A model generated the notes under the pieces. The model was not told where the DNA came from. It saw only the letters and a list, made by a program, of their open reading frames with translations, and made no database searches. From positions 124,001 through 188,000 of the forward strand of contig JAEXOU010000005.1 in assembly GCA_023439125.1 (NCBI GenBank): a stretch of 64,000 nucleotides of DNA, written 5' to 3'. Shown piece after piece: positions 46,143-55,822 of this stretch (positions within the stretch are counted from its first letter, which is position 1; the number at the start of each line of letters is the position of its first letter). The position numbers were made by a program, and so were the translations under genes. This stretch comes from Bacillota bacterium (GTDB lineage Bacteria > Bacillota > Clostridia > Lachnospirales > Lachnospiraceae).

Positions 46143-47366
46143 ATGAAATTTTTAAAACTGAGAACGAAGATAACTTTAATTAGTGCATTGATTCTGGTTG
46201 GCATGGCTTGTGCTTTTACAGTGATTTCTGTGAAAGATGCAAAGACAACTTACGAGAATCATTTTGATATGTCTTTGTCTGATGGAATGAGTTTAAATTT
46301 AAATGGTAAGAAAATTGAATTTGGAAAAAACGGCAATAGTAGTTTAGGTGAAATCTTGGAATTCGCTGGTGAAGTTGCCAAAGTTGGAGAAGATGCATTT
46401 TTAGAAGATTACGCTAGCGAAGATAGCGTGAATCAGATTTTTTCAGATGCATCGAGTGAGTTTACAAGAAATAGTATTATTGTTATGGCAGTTTTGGTCT
46501 TTACTGGGGTATTAATTATTTATGTATGTGTTGGGATTGCCTTAAAGCCAGCTCAGAAATTGAGTAAGTCGATGGAAACGATTAATACGAATAATTTATG
46601 CCAGAAGCTAGAAGAACCAAAATGTGAAGACGAAATTGGAAGTTTGACCAAATCGTTTAATCATTTGTTGGGAAGATTAAGTTCTTCGTTTGATTCACAG
46701 AAGAACTTTGCGGCAAATGCTGCGCACGAATTAAAGACTCCATTGGCAACGATGAAAGCTGGAATTCAGGTACTGGAGATGGAGGAAACACCAAGTCTTG
46801 AAGATTATCAAGAGACAGTGGAAGTAGTAAAGGTTAATACAGAACGTTTGATTCATATTGTTGAGGACTTAACGAATTTAACGAAACAAGATAACTTGCA
46901 ATTTTCAGACCGTATTGAACTTACGGAAGTGATTGAAGATTGTGTTAAAGAACTTTCATCGATTACCAAAAGGTGTGGTGTTACAGTACGTGTTGGAAAT
47001 TGTGAGGGAATAATCCTCGGAAATCATACATTAGTTTATCGAGCAATATTTAATCTCATGGAGAACGCAGTCAAATATAATCGTGAAAATGGAATGGTAT
47101 TTGTTACTTCGAAAATAGAAGGTCAGTATGTGAGGGTTGTGATTGAGGATAATGGGGTTGGAATACCAAGAGAAGCATTGCCACATATATTTGATGCATT
47201 TTACCGGGTGGATAAATCGCGCTCTCGTCAAATTGGAGGTTCTGGTTTAGGGCTAGCGTTAGTGAAGAATATCATTGATAAGCACAATGGGAAAATAGCG
47301 GTTACAAGTGAGATGGGCAAGGGTACAACATTCGAAGTTGAAATTTGTAGATATATAGGGACATGA
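46143..47366 (+). CDS. sensor histidine kinase
   Basis: A kinase of about 407 residues with membrane segments at about 12-32 and 115-140, an outer sensor loop of about 80 residues, HAMP, a dimerisation helix with the phospho-acceptor in NAAHELKTPLATM, and an ATP domain with N-box NLMENAVKYN and GGSGLGLALVKN. The start is uncertain: ATG at 46143 has GGTGA nearby, but TTG 46131 or GTG 46134 would suit AAAGG further up. Confidence 0.94.
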   Translation: MKFLKLRTKITLISALILVGMACAFTVISVKDAKTTYENHFDMSLSDGMSLNLNGKKIEFGKNGNSSLGEILEFAGEVAKVGEDAFLEDYASEDSVNQIFSDASSEFTRNSIIVMAVLVFTGVLIIYVCVGIALKPAQKLSKSMETINTNNLCQKLEEPKCEDEIGSLTKSFNHLLGRLSSSFDSQKNFAANAAHELKTPLATMKAGIQVLEMEETPSLEDYQETVEVVKVNTERLIHIVEDLTNLTKQDNLQFSDRIELTEVIEDCVKELSSITKRCGVTVRVGNCEGIILGNHTLVYRAIFNLMENAVKYNRENGMVFVTSKIEGQYVRVVIEDNGVGIPREALPHIFDAFYRVDKSRSRQIGGSGLGLALVKNIIDKHNGKIAVTSEMGKGTTFEVEICRYIGT

Positions 47367-47415
47367 TATTAAAAGATACATTAGGATGATATGCCCCCTA
47401 GAAGTTAGACTTTAT

Positions 47416-47446
47416 GGCGGAGTGGATTTTTCCACTTCGCCTTTTT
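47416..47446 (+). terminator. rho-independent terminator of the two-component operon
   Basis: GGCGGAGTGG (47416-47425) pairs with CCACTTCGCC (47432-47441) with one mismatch, followed by five T. Confidence 0.85.
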
Positions 47447-47759
47447 CGTTATACTGACAAGAGACTGAGTCTGTATTCAACAGGGCTCATCCTATATGGG
47501 ATGATATACATATAAGGAAGTTTGTGGTCATTTTGCTCGAAATTCAGCGAAAAATGATGGAATATTATACAAATAGTACATAAGTAATATTGACCATAGA
47601 GAAAATAAAGTATATACTTGTCTTACAATATATTACAAAAATAGAAAAGTAAGTTATTAAAAGTCATAATATAACATATTAATATGCTTTGAATGACAGT
47701 AAATGATTTATCTTATCTAGATTTGTAATCATATACGATAATACATAAGGAGTGTTAAA
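47447..47759. other. AT-rich gap before the esterase gene
   Basis: Contains a short hairpin TCATCC/GGGATGA (near 47490) and GTCATTTTGC at 47527, which may be remnants of the foldback repeat. The rest is very AT-rich and should hold the esterase promoter, but no clear hexamer pair stands out. Confidence 0.35.
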
Positions 47760-50030
47760 ATGGTGAAGAGAAAAGAAAGTATGATTAAGCGTTTTGTAGT
47801 TATGCTAATTGTTATGGCTATGACCTTAACTTGTTTGCCAGTTTCATCGACAACAGCATTTGCTGCAACTACCAAAGATGTGATTACATTTAAGGATGCA
47901 GATTACAGAATTATGGCTGTTGGTCAGACTTACAATTTTAAGCTACTCAATAGCAGTAAGGGTTCGAAGGCAGTTTGGGAAAGTAGCAAACCTTCCGTAG
48001 CTGAAGTTAGCAAAAAAGGTGTTGTAAAAGCAGTTGCAGAAGGAACTGCAACAATCACTTGTACAGTGACCAGTAATGGAGAGAATACTGTATTAAAAGC
48101 AACTGTTTATGTTAAGAAAGTTTCAAAAAAGCCTGCTACTAGCGTTAAAATTACTAATAAAATTGATTCTATGTCGGTTGGTGAGACATATGCTTTTAGT
48201 CGTTCCTTAGCTCCAAAGACCACATCTGACTATGTAAACTGGATCTCAAGTAACCCAGCAGTAGCAACGGTTGATAAAGACGGAGTCGTAACCGCAAAAT
48301 CAACTGGAACTGTTGAGATTAAGGCAGCTGCGTTGTTTGGAAAAGCGAATGATAAAGTTAAGATTAAAATATCGGATAGTTCACAAATAACTGCTATGTA
48401 TGGTTCTCCAGAGATCGATGGTAAGGTGGATGCCGTATGGAAAAAGGCTTTAGAAGTAGTACCAACTGTATGTGGTGGACAAACAACTACAACAGCTAAA
48501 TTTAAGACAATGTGGGATGATAATGCATTCTACATATTAGCACAGGTTAAGGATGCAAACATGTCAGTTGCAGCAGGAAATCCATATGAACAGGATTCTC
48601 TGGAAGTTTTCTTAGATGGGAATAATGATAAGACACAGGAATTTGGAGTCGATGACCTTCAGTTCCGTATCAACTATGAAAATAAGAAAACTGCTGATAA
48701 AGGAGATATTGCAAGATTATATTCACAAACGAGTAAAGTAAAAGATGGATATGTGATTGAAGCAAGAATTGAGTTCCAAAAAGCCCCTACGAATAATCAG
48801 GTATTAGGAATTGAATTACAAATCAATGACGGCAAAGATACAGGCAGAATTGCCACCTTAAATGTATTTGATTTAACAGGTGGTGCATGGAATAACACGG
48901 CATTGTTTGGAAACGTTATCTTAAAGGGGAAGAAGGCTGGCGCAAAAGAAACAGTTAATCATTATAAGTTATTAAGTTTAATTGATAGTACAGAGAAAAT
49001 TGATTTGTCAGAGTATACGAATGGGGATACACTGACGACTGCAATTGCTAAAGCAAGGAAAATACTCAAAGATAAAAAAGTTACTCAAGCACAAGTAGAC
49101 GCACAATACAAAGCAATTCAGAAAGCAATTGAAGGACTTACCTATACCGCAGAAGCAGCAAAAGTGAAGAGATATGTACCAGTTCCTACGCAATATAAAG
49201 GTGAGAGTGAGAAAGCTGGAAAGATTGTCAGCATGACTTATGATTTAACCATGAATGGAAAAACAGTTACAAAACCTGTGAATGTTTATTTACCATATGG
49301 ATATGATGAGAAGGATACTACGAAAAAGTATAATGTATTATATTTGATGCATGGTGGTGGAGAAAACGTTTCAACAATCTTTGGTGGAGCAGGTGAGAGC
49401 AGAGAGTTAAAGAGAATCATCGATAATATGATCGCAAAGGGAGAGATTGATCCACTAATCGTTGTAACTCCAAGTTTTAACGAAGGTTATAATGATGCTA
49501 GTTTATTCTATCAGGAAATCGATACTGTAATACCTGCAGTAGAGAAAAAGTATAATACATATTTGACAACTGGTGATGCAAAGGATATTACGGCTACGCG
49601 TGAACATAGAGCATTTGGTGGTTTTTCTATGGGTTCTGTATGTACATGGACGGTATTTATTAATCATTTGGATTATTTCAAATACTTCTTACCAATTAGT
49701 GGAGATTGTTGGGCGTTTAACGAGGATGAGAGTGTTAAGAATGCAGAGAACAAACCTTTAGCAATAGCAAAGAAGCTAGAAGAAGTTGTTAAGAATGCTG
49801 GCTATACTTCAAAGGATTTTTATGTCTTATGTGCAACTGGAAGTCAAGACATTGCTTATCCTAATGTCAACCCTCAGATTGAGGCATTAAAGACATTAAC
49901 AGGTACATTTAAATATTCAGGAAACTTAAAGGAAGGTAATTTCTACTTTATCGTTGCCGATGGTGGTACCCATGCTTGGAACTTTGTAAATCAGTATATT
50001 TATGATATTTTACCTGATTTGTTTCAATAA
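47760..50030 (+). CDS. secreted multidomain esterase (Big2-Big2-CBM9-CE1-like)
   Basis: A 756-residue secreted protein. Signal peptide about 1-36. Two Ig-like Big2 domains (about 38-205) with WESSKPSVAEVSKKGVVKAV and WISSNPAVATVDKDGVVTAK. A CBM9-like carbohydrate-binding domain (about 215-395; EIDGKVDAVWKKA, DDNAFYILAQVKD). A helical linker, then an esterase (about 475-755) of the feruloyl/acetylxylan esterase fold: YLMHGGGE oxyanion region, nucleophile Ser623 in GGFSMGS, and a likely catalytic His in GGTHAWNF. It should act on plant cell-wall polysaccharide side groups. AAGGAG precedes the ATG. No sorting signal is seen. Confidence 0.9.
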   Translation: MVKRKESMIKRFVVMLIVMAMTLTCLPVSSTTAFAATTKDVITFKDADYRIMAVGQTYNFKLLNSSKGSKAVWESSKPSVAEVSKKGVVKAVAEGTATITCTVTSNGENTVLKATVYVKKVSKKPATSVKITNKIDSMSVGETYAFSRSLAPKTTSDYVNWISSNPAVATVDKDGVVTAKSTGTVEIKAAALFGKANDKVKIKISDSSQITAMYGSPEIDGKVDAVWKKALEVVPTVCGGQTTTTAKFKTMWDDNAFYILAQVKDANMSVAAGNPYEQDSLEVFLDGNNDKTQEFGVDDLQFRINYENKKTADKGDIARLYSQTSKVKDGYVIEARIEFQKAPTNNQVLGIELQINDGKDTGRIATLNVFDLTGGAWNNTALFGNVILKGKKAGAKETVNHYKLLSLIDSTEKIDLSEYTNGDTLTTAIAKARKILKDKKVTQAQVDAQYKAIQKAIEGLTYTAEAAKVKRYVPVPTQYKGESEKAGKIVSMTYDLTMNGKTVTKPVNVYLPYGYDEKDTTKKYNVLYLMHGGGENVSTIFGGAGESRELKRIIDNMIAKGEIDPLIVVTPSFNEGYNDASLFYQEIDTVIPAVEKKYNTYLTTGDAKDITATREHRAFGGFSMGSVCTWTVFINHLDYFKYFLPISGDCWAFNEDESVKNAENKPLAIAKKLEEVVKNAGYTSKDFYVLCATGSQDIAYPNVNPQIEALKTLTGTFKYSGNLKEGNFYFIVADGGTHAWNFVNQYIYDILPDLFQ

Positions 50031-50059
50031 CATTATAATCATGCACTATAATTAAGAGT

Positions 50060-50092
50060 AAGCCTCTTGGCAATTTGGCCAAGAGGCTTTTA
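50060..50092 (+). terminator. rho-independent terminator of the esterase gene
   Basis: AAGCCTCTTGG pairs with CCAAGAGGCTT around a small loop, followed by a T run. It begins about 30 nt after the stop. Confidence 0.88.
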
Positions 50093-50226
50093 CTAATAAT
50101 TCGTTTCATTCTAGGGAAATATAGCTAACGCATTGCAATCGAAGAATTGATATTTTTTTCAACTTGATTAATTCGAATAATATGATATTATTTATCAGTA
50201 ATAATTACTTGGAGTTGAATTGAACA

Positions 50227-50281
50227 TAGCTATATATTGTAATAATAATTCTTGACATACAATATGTTGTAGGTGTATATT
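50227..50281 (+). promoter_or_regulatory. tandem NrdR boxes overlapping the nrdA promoter
   Basis: CTATATATTG (50230-50239) and CAATATGTTG (50260-50269) fit the NrdR core CwAtATaTwG, ten and nine of ten positions, 30 nt apart, close to the three-turn spacing known for NrdR. The second lies inside a promoter TTGACA (50252-50257) and TATATT (50276-50281) with an 18-nt spacer, so NrdR bound here would block transcription when dATP/ATP is high. Confidence 0.7.
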
Positions 50282-50342
50282 GATTATAATGATAATAATT
50301 ACTAATATAGCAAAATAATCCAAATGACTAAGGGAGTGCTCT

Positions 50343-52718
50343 TTGGTCGGGGGGACTAACAGATTTAGTAATATAAATACTGAAATTAAAACTACAGTTA
50401 ACGAACTAAAATTTGAGTGGGGTAGAAAAGTGATTACAATTAAAAAGCGAAATGGAACGATTGAGCCACTTTGTGTGGAAAAAACGAAAAAAATGATAGC
50501 ATTTGCATGTGAGGGATTACAGGATTGTAACCCGGTGGAGTTAGAGCTAGATGCTCAAATTCAGTTTGTGGATGGAATGAGCACAAAAGAGATTCAGAAG
50601 GTCTTAATTCAAACCGCGATTGAAAAAGTGATTGATACAAGAAAGGATTCTGATGGTAATCAGACAAAAAAAACGAACATAAACTGGCAATATGTTGCAG
50701 CACGCCTCTTAATCTATGATTTATATAAAGAAGCGGCAATCCAACGTAACTATCAAAAGTTTGGATATGGAGACTTCTATGAATTAGTTCAGAAATTAGT
50801 GCAACTAAATTTGTATGGTACTTATCTTGTACAAAACTATTCTAAGGAAGAAATCATTGAGCTTGGTGCTTATATTAAACCAGAGCGTGACTATTTATTT
50901 AATTATGAGGGCGCAAAGCTGTTAGCCGACCGTTACTTGATCAAGGGTTTTCAGAAAGAAGTATATGAATTATTCCAAGAACGTTTCATGGTAATAGCAA
51001 TGCATCTAGCAATTCCGGAAGGAGAACGTCGTGTAGAGTACGCAAAGAAGTTCTATGACATTCTAAGTAAACTTCAGATGACTGTTGCAACGCCAACGTT
51101 AGCTAACGCTGGAACTCCATTTTATCAGTTAAGTTCCTGTTTTATCTCTGTTGCAGGAGATAACTTATGGTCAATCTATGATGTAAATCAGAAGTTTTCT
51201 CAAGTAAGCAAGCATGGTGGCGCATTAGGAATCTATGTTGGTAAAGTACGTGCTATGAATAGTGAAATCCGTGGTGTTGAGAATGCTTCGGGTGGTGTCA
51301 TTCCTTGGATTCGACTCTATAATGATACTGCAGTAGCGGTGGATCAGCTTGGTAGAAGAAAAGGTGGTGCAACGATTACACTTGATATCTGGCATGCCGA
51401 TTTATATGATTTCCTAGAATTGAAAACGAATAATGGTGATGACCGTAGAAAGGCACATGATATATTTACTGGCTTAAGTGTTCCTGATTTATTTATGCAA
51501 CGCTTAAAAGAAAGAAAAGAGTGGTCTTTATTTGATCCATATCTAGTGAAGAAATTGATGGGATTTTGTTTAGAAGATTGCTATGATGAGGAAAATGACA
51601 AGGAATTTACCCGTCGTTATTTAGCTTGTGAAGCAAATCCATTGTTAAAACGTATTACAGTTCCAGCACTAGATATTATGAAACGAGTGATGAAAAGTGC
51701 CGTAGAAACTGGAGTTCCTTTTATATTCTTCCGTGATACAGTAAATCGTGCGAATCCGAATAAGCATGCAGGTATCATCTACGCATCCAACTTATGTCAA
51801 GAAATTGCTCAAAATATGAGCGAAACAAAGCTTTTGCAAGAAGAAATCGTAGATGAAAATGGTAGCTTACAAATTCATACAAAGACAGCTCCAGGAGATA
51901 TGGTTACTTGTAACCTCAACTCAATTAATCTTGGAAAGGTTTCCTTTACTGATTTAGAAAGTAATATTCCACTGCAAATTCGTATGCTAGACAATGTAAT
52001 TACAATAAATCAAACACCAGTGGTAGAAGCGAGAATTACATGTGACAAATATCGTGCTATTGGTCTTGGTACTAGTGGATATCATCATTACTTGGCGAAT
52101 CATAAGATTGCATGGGAAAGTGAGAAGCATCTGGAAGAAGCAGATCGCTTGTTTGAAGAAATTGCTTATCATGCAATCAAAGCATCGATGGAATTGGCAA
52201 AGGAGAAAGGTAGTTATCCTGAATTTAAAGGTTCAGAGTGGGAAACAGGAGAATACTTTACGCGAAGAGGATATCAATCGGAACGTTGGTTAAAGCTTGC
52301 TAAGGACGTTAAGACCTATGGGTTAAGAAATGGTTATATTACAGCAATTGCACCGACGGGAAGTACTTCTAATATTGCAAATACTTCAGCAGGTATCGAT
52401 CCAATCTTTAAACGTTACTTTATAGAAGAGAAAAAGGGAAGTTTCATGCCAAAGACTGCACCTGACTTAAATGAACAGAATTTCTGGTATTACAAAGAAG
52501 CTCATACAATTAATCAGGAGTTTAGTATTAAGGCATGTGGTATTCGACAGCGCCATATCGATCAGGCACAATCATTTAATCTTTATATTACACCAGAATA
52601 TAAAGCAAAGGATATTTTGAATCTATATGTGTTATCATGGGAATGTGGTGTTAAAACAATTTATTATATACGAAATCAATCTCTAGAGATGGATGAATGT
52701 ACAAGCTGTTCTAGCTAG
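50343..52718 (+). CDS. nrdA: class Ia ribonucleotide reductase, alpha subunit
   Basis: Reduces ribonucleotides to deoxyribonucleotides under aerobic or microaerobic conditions. An ATP-cone (about 30-120, VITIKKRNGTIEPLCVEKTKK) allows dATP control. Active-site landmarks are SSCFIS, NLCQE (thiyl Cys485 and Glu487), MVTCNLNSINL, and the C-terminal redox pair CTSC in DECTSCSS. The start is TTG at 50343 after AAGGGAG; a GTG at 50430 just before the cone is an alternative. A repeat copy separates it from nrdB. Confidence 0.95.
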   Translation: MVGGTNRFSNINTEIKTTVNELKFEWGRKVITIKKRNGTIEPLCVEKTKKMIAFACEGLQDCNPVELELDAQIQFVDGMSTKEIQKVLIQTAIEKVIDTRKDSDGNQTKKTNINWQYVAARLLIYDLYKEAAIQRNYQKFGYGDFYELVQKLVQLNLYGTYLVQNYSKEEIIELGAYIKPERDYLFNYEGAKLLADRYLIKGFQKEVYELFQERFMVIAMHLAIPEGERRVEYAKKFYDILSKLQMTVATPTLANAGTPFYQLSSCFISVAGDNLWSIYDVNQKFSQVSKHGGALGIYVGKVRAMNSEIRGVENASGGVIPWIRLYNDTAVAVDQLGRRKGGATITLDIWHADLYDFLELKTNNGDDRRKAHDIFTGLSVPDLFMQRLKERKEWSLFDPYLVKKLMGFCLEDCYDEENDKEFTRRYLACEANPLLKRITVPALDIMKRVMKSAVETGVPFIFFRDTVNRANPNKHAGIIYASNLCQEIAQNMSETKLLQEEIVDENGSLQIHTKTAPGDMVTCNLNSINLGKVSFTDLESNIPLQIRMLDNVITINQTPVVEARITCDKYRAIGLGTSGYHHYLANHKIAWESEKHLEEADRLFEEIAYHAIKASMELAKEKGSYPEFKGSEWETGEYFTRRGYQSERWLKLAKDVKTYGLRNGYITAIAPTGSTSNIANTSAGIDPIFKRYFIEEKKGSFMPKTAPDLNEQNFWYYKEAHTINQEFSIKACGIRQRHIDQAQSFNLYITPEYKAKDILNLYVLSWECGVKTIYYIRNQSLEMDECTSCSS

Positions 52719-52722
52719 GGAT

Positions 52723-52929
52723 GTCTGACATCATTTTGCACGAAGAAATGTTATGAGTATGGGATGACAAACATAATTCATCCGCAACACGCTTTCGCTT
52801 GAATGAAGTTCGTAACGGTACGTAAGGGCCTACAGTACAGACCCAAAGTACCGACGACTTCATAACAGTATGCTTCTGAATTACGTTTGTCCTCCCATAT
52901 TTAACAAGTCTACTAATGTGCAAAATGAT
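52723..52929. repeat. foldback repeat, copy I (complete), between nrdA and nrdB
   Basis: Starts TCTGACATCATTTTGCAC 5 nt after the nrdA stop and ends TGTGCAAAATGAT. Left arm GGGATGACAAACATAATTCA, core TTCGTAACGGTACG, right arm GAATTACGTTTGTCCTCCC. It takes up most of the 262-bp gap inside what should be one operon. Confidence 0.9.
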
Positions 52930-52980
52930 CAGATATGATTATAAATGAAAGGAATGTATGATTGATCATACAAGAAAGCT

Positions 52981-54009
52981 ATGGATAAAAAGAAGATATT
53001 TAATGAATTTGGTGATCGTGGAACACAAAGCATTATTCATGGAAATACAACAAATTTAAGAGAATGGAATCGAATTAAATACGATTGGGCACGAATTATG
53101 TATCGAACGATGCTAAATAACTTTTGGATTCCAGAAGAAATCTCTTTGACAGAAGATGTAAAACAGTTCCCTTACTTGACAGATGGCGAAAGAAATGCGT
53201 TTGATAAAATTATTTCTTTCTTGAACTTTTTAGATTCGATTCAAAGTGAAAACTTACCGAACTTGTCTCGTTATATTACGGCACCTGAGGTTTCTTCTCT
53301 GTTAAACATACAGGCTTTTCAAGAAGAGATTCATGCCCAAAGCTATTCCTATATTCTTGATACAGTAACGAATCCAATTACAAGAGATCAGATTTACGAT
53401 ATGTGGCGAGAAGATGAGCATTTATTAAAGCGTAATCGATTTATAGCAGATATTTACCAGCGCTTTAATGAAGAGGCTTCAGATGAGAACTTCTTGCGTG
53501 TAATCATTGCAAACTATATCTTAGAGGGTATTTATTTTTATTCTGGATTCAGCTTTTTCTACACACTTGCAAGACAAGGAAAGATGACTGCAACTAGTAC
53601 GATTTTTAAATATATCAATCGTGATGAGATTACACATCTTGTGCTATTCCAAGATATTATTAAGGAATTGAAGAAGGAGAATAAAGATTTATTTACACCT
53701 AAGATGCAAGAAGAAATTCAGCAAATGATGCGTACTGGTGTAGAACATGAAATTGCTTGGGGACAGTATGTAACGAATAATCAGATATTAGGCATTAACA
53801 ACGATTTAATCGACCAGTACATTAAGTATTTGTCGAACTTAAGATTGCGTGCGATTGGGATTGAGGAGCTGTATCCTGAGATTACAGAACATCCGATGAG
53901 CTGGATTGAATCCTTCTCAAATTTAAATAATACGAAAACAGACTTTTTTGAAGCAAAGGTAACGAATTATACTAAGGCGGCAGCTTTCGACTTTGACGAT
54001 TTAGAGTAA
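52981..54009 (+). CDS. nrdB: class Ia ribonucleotide reductase, beta subunit
   Basis: Holds the diiron-tyrosyl radical that starts catalysis in NrdA. Residues match E. coli R2 almost one for one: Asp85, Glu115, His118, the radical Tyr122 (QEEIHAQSYSY), then LEGIYFYSGF and INRDEITHLV for the second set of iron ligands. 342 residues. The ribosome site is weak (AAGAAAG), so expression may depend on the sequence between the genes. Confidence 0.96.
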   Translation: MDKKKIFNEFGDRGTQSIIHGNTTNLREWNRIKYDWARIMYRTMLNNFWIPEEISLTEDVKQFPYLTDGERNAFDKIISFLNFLDSIQSENLPNLSRYITAPEVSSLLNIQAFQEEIHAQSYSYILDTVTNPITRDQIYDMWREDEHLLKRNRFIADIYQRFNEEASDENFLRVIIANYILEGIYFYSGFSFFYTLARQGKMTATSTIFKYINRDEITHLVLFQDIIKELKKENKDLFTPKMQEEIQQMMRTGVEHEIAWGQYVTNNQILGINNDLIDQYIKYLSNLRLRAIGIEELYPEITEHPMSWIESFSNLNNTKTDFFEAKVTNYTKAAAFDFDDLE

Positions 54010-54025
54010 GGAATAAAATATAAGA

Positions 54026-54059
54026 TGGGGAGGTTGCTTTTCTTTTTGCAACCTCCCCA
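54026..54059. terminator. strong hairpin behind nrdB
   Basis: TGGGGAGGTTGC pairs perfectly with GCAACCTCCCCA around a T-rich loop. No T run follows on either strand, but it lies between converging genes and probably marks the end of both. Confidence 0.6.
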
Positions 54060-54101
54060 CTCTAATATGTACGCTATTTACAATATGTTTTTTAACTTCA
54101 C

Positions 54102-54563
54102 TTAAACATCTTGCATTGCTTCAATGGCTTTACGTTTTGCATCTCTACAGTATGCCTTAATTTCAATACTGTTAAGATAATTATCAAAAACATGATCTCC
54201 ATATTCCTCAAACATTTCTTTTTTTGGGCAGAACAATCTAAGGGCATTGGTCTGATTAAAGAAACAGATCTGAATTGGACATGACATTGTTTGACTTTGA
54301 CCGGCAATCGTTAATGCACCACATTCTTTGTTCATGCTATCGCAATTCTTTAAAATATAGCCAGCTTCCACAACTTCTTTCAGTTGTTCTACGTCTTTAC
54401 CCCCAATAATCTCAGCAGTTGCAATTCTTTCTAGATTTTCACGAAAATCTACATCAATCAGTGTCTGAGCTGCATCAAGCATAAAATCATAACCATAACG
54501 CCAGGTTGTACTATATTCAAGTATGAACCATCCATTAACTTCCTTTTTCTCACGAAATATCAT
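54102..54563 (-). CDS. hypothetical protein
   Basis: A 153-residue soluble protein, mixed helix and strand, with five Cys scattered in the second half (KNCDSMNKECGALT, MSCPIQICFF, LRLFCPKKE, AYCRDAKR). MIFREKKEVNGWFILEYST starts it, with a ribosome-like GGAGG a few bases upstream. I do not recognise the family; the Cys pairs could bind metal, but no clear CxxC set is visible. It is alone on this strand here. Confidence 0.6.
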   Translation of the reverse strand: MIFREKKEVNGWFILEYSTTWRYGYDFMLDAAQTLIDVDFRENLERIATAEIIGGKDVEQLKEVVEAGYILKNCDSMNKECGALTIAGQSQTMSCPIQICFFNQTNALRLFCPKKEMFEEYGDHVFDNYLNSIEIKAYCRDAKRKAIEAMQDV

Positions 54564-54683
54564 CTTATACCTCCATTTAAACCTATCTTAAGGATTTATT
54601 TACTTATTATAACACGAGTAAATAAATAATTCATCTTATAATTTTTTTGAAACAAAGAAATAATCAACTAAAAAAATTAAACA

Positions 54684-54712
54684 TTGAGATTTTATTTAAA
54701 GTTTTATATAAT
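54684..54712 (+). promoter_or_regulatory. sigma-A promoter before the DHH gene
   Basis: TTGAGA at 54684-54689 and TATAAT at 54707-54712 with a 17-nt spacer, in a very AT-rich gap about 100 nt before the gene. Confidence 0.65.
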
Positions 54713-54813
54713 AAAAGTAACAAGTTTCTACAAAATGTTTTATTGTTTTACAAAGATCTGTGAGTACAACATAAGCAAAAAAACTAGCACTTCAAAAATG
54801 GAGGATGAAATTC

Positions 54814-55722
54814 ATGAGATTAGTAACGCGTTCAGATTTTGATGGATTAGCATGTGGTGCATTATTATTAGAGGCTGGTATTATTGATAGTTGGAAGTTT
54901 GCGCATCCGAAAGATATCCAAGATGGCTTAGTAGAAATTACAGAGAATGATTGTCTTGCAAACGTTCCATTTGTTGAAGGATGTGGATTATGGTTCGATC
55001 ATCATTCTAGTGAGCATGAAAGGATTCAGTTGGAAGGTAAGTACAAAGGAGAAAGCAGAATGACTCCATCTTGTGCTAGAATTATATATGATTATTATGG
55101 TGGTAAAGAAAGGTTTCCACAGTATGATGAATTAATGGAAGCAGTTGATAAAGTAGATTCTGGTAATCTTACGATTGATGATGTGCAAAATCCAAAGGGA
55201 TGGGTTTTAATCGGATTTTTAATGGACCCTAGAACTGGATTAGGAAGATGGAGAGAATTCACAATATCAAATTATCAGTTAATGGAAAAATTAATGGTTG
55301 CTTGCAATACAATGACCACAGCGCAGATTTTGGAACTTCCTGATGTTAGGGAAAGAATTGATATATATAGAGAACAGACAGAAAAATTCATAGAAATGGT
55401 AAAAGCACATACACGAATAGAGAAGGATGTTATCATTACTGATTTACGTGGTGTGAATCCGATTTATACAGGAAATCGTTTCATGATTTATAGCTTGTAT
55501 CCAGAGCAAAACATTTCTGCTTGGATTGTAAGTGGTCGTGGAGGAGTAGGATGCTCTGTCGCTGTTGGATATAGCATCTTAAATAAATCCGCAACACTTG
55601 ATGTTGGCAGTCTTATGCTAAAATATGGTGGTGGAGGCCATAAAAAAGTTGGTACTTGCCAGTTTACAGATGAAAATATGGACGAGAAAGTCCCACAGTT
55701 ATTGCAGGAATTGATTGGATGA
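54814..55722 (+). CDS. DHH-family phosphoesterase
   Basis: A 302-residue protein with the DHH-type motifs TRSDFDGLACGALL, WFDHHSSEHE, and the DHHA1-like C-terminal GGGGHKKVGTC. Such proteins hydrolyse small phosphoesters, pAp, nano-RNA or polyphosphate; which one cannot be told here. GGAGG at 54800-54804 suits the ATG at 54814 and is too close to the ATG at 54805. Confidence 0.88.
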   Translation: MRLVTRSDFDGLACGALLLEAGIIDSWKFAHPKDIQDGLVEITENDCLANVPFVEGCGLWFDHHSSEHERIQLEGKYKGESRMTPSCARIIYDYYGGKERFPQYDELMEAVDKVDSGNLTIDDVQNPKGWVLIGFLMDPRTGLGRWREFTISNYQLMEKLMVACNTMTTAQILELPDVRERIDIYREQTEKFIEMVKAHTRIEKDVIITDLRGVNPIYTGNRFMIYSLYPEQNISAWIVSGRGGVGCSVAVGYSILNKSATLDVGSLMLKYGGGGHKKVGTCQFTDENMDEKVPQLLQELIG

Positions 55723-55764
55723 TTTCTGTATTAACATAGTTATTATGAAAGTAGTAGATATCGA

Positions 55765-55789
55765 GTAGAAGTAAATAAAGTACTTCTAC
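55765..55789 (+). terminator. hairpin between the DHH and DUF1622 genes
   Basis: GTAGAAGTA pairs with TACTTCTAC around AATAAAG; no long T run follows. It may be a weak terminator or processing site. Confidence 0.4.
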
Positions 55790-55822
55790 CTTGATATAAA
55801 TATTTTATGATAGGAGAAGATA

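Noticed and set aside
50285..50301. Fur box before nrdA
   Set aside because: ATAATGATAATAATTAC resembles a Fur site but the gap is so AT-rich that such matches are expected by chance; the NrdR boxes explain the site better.
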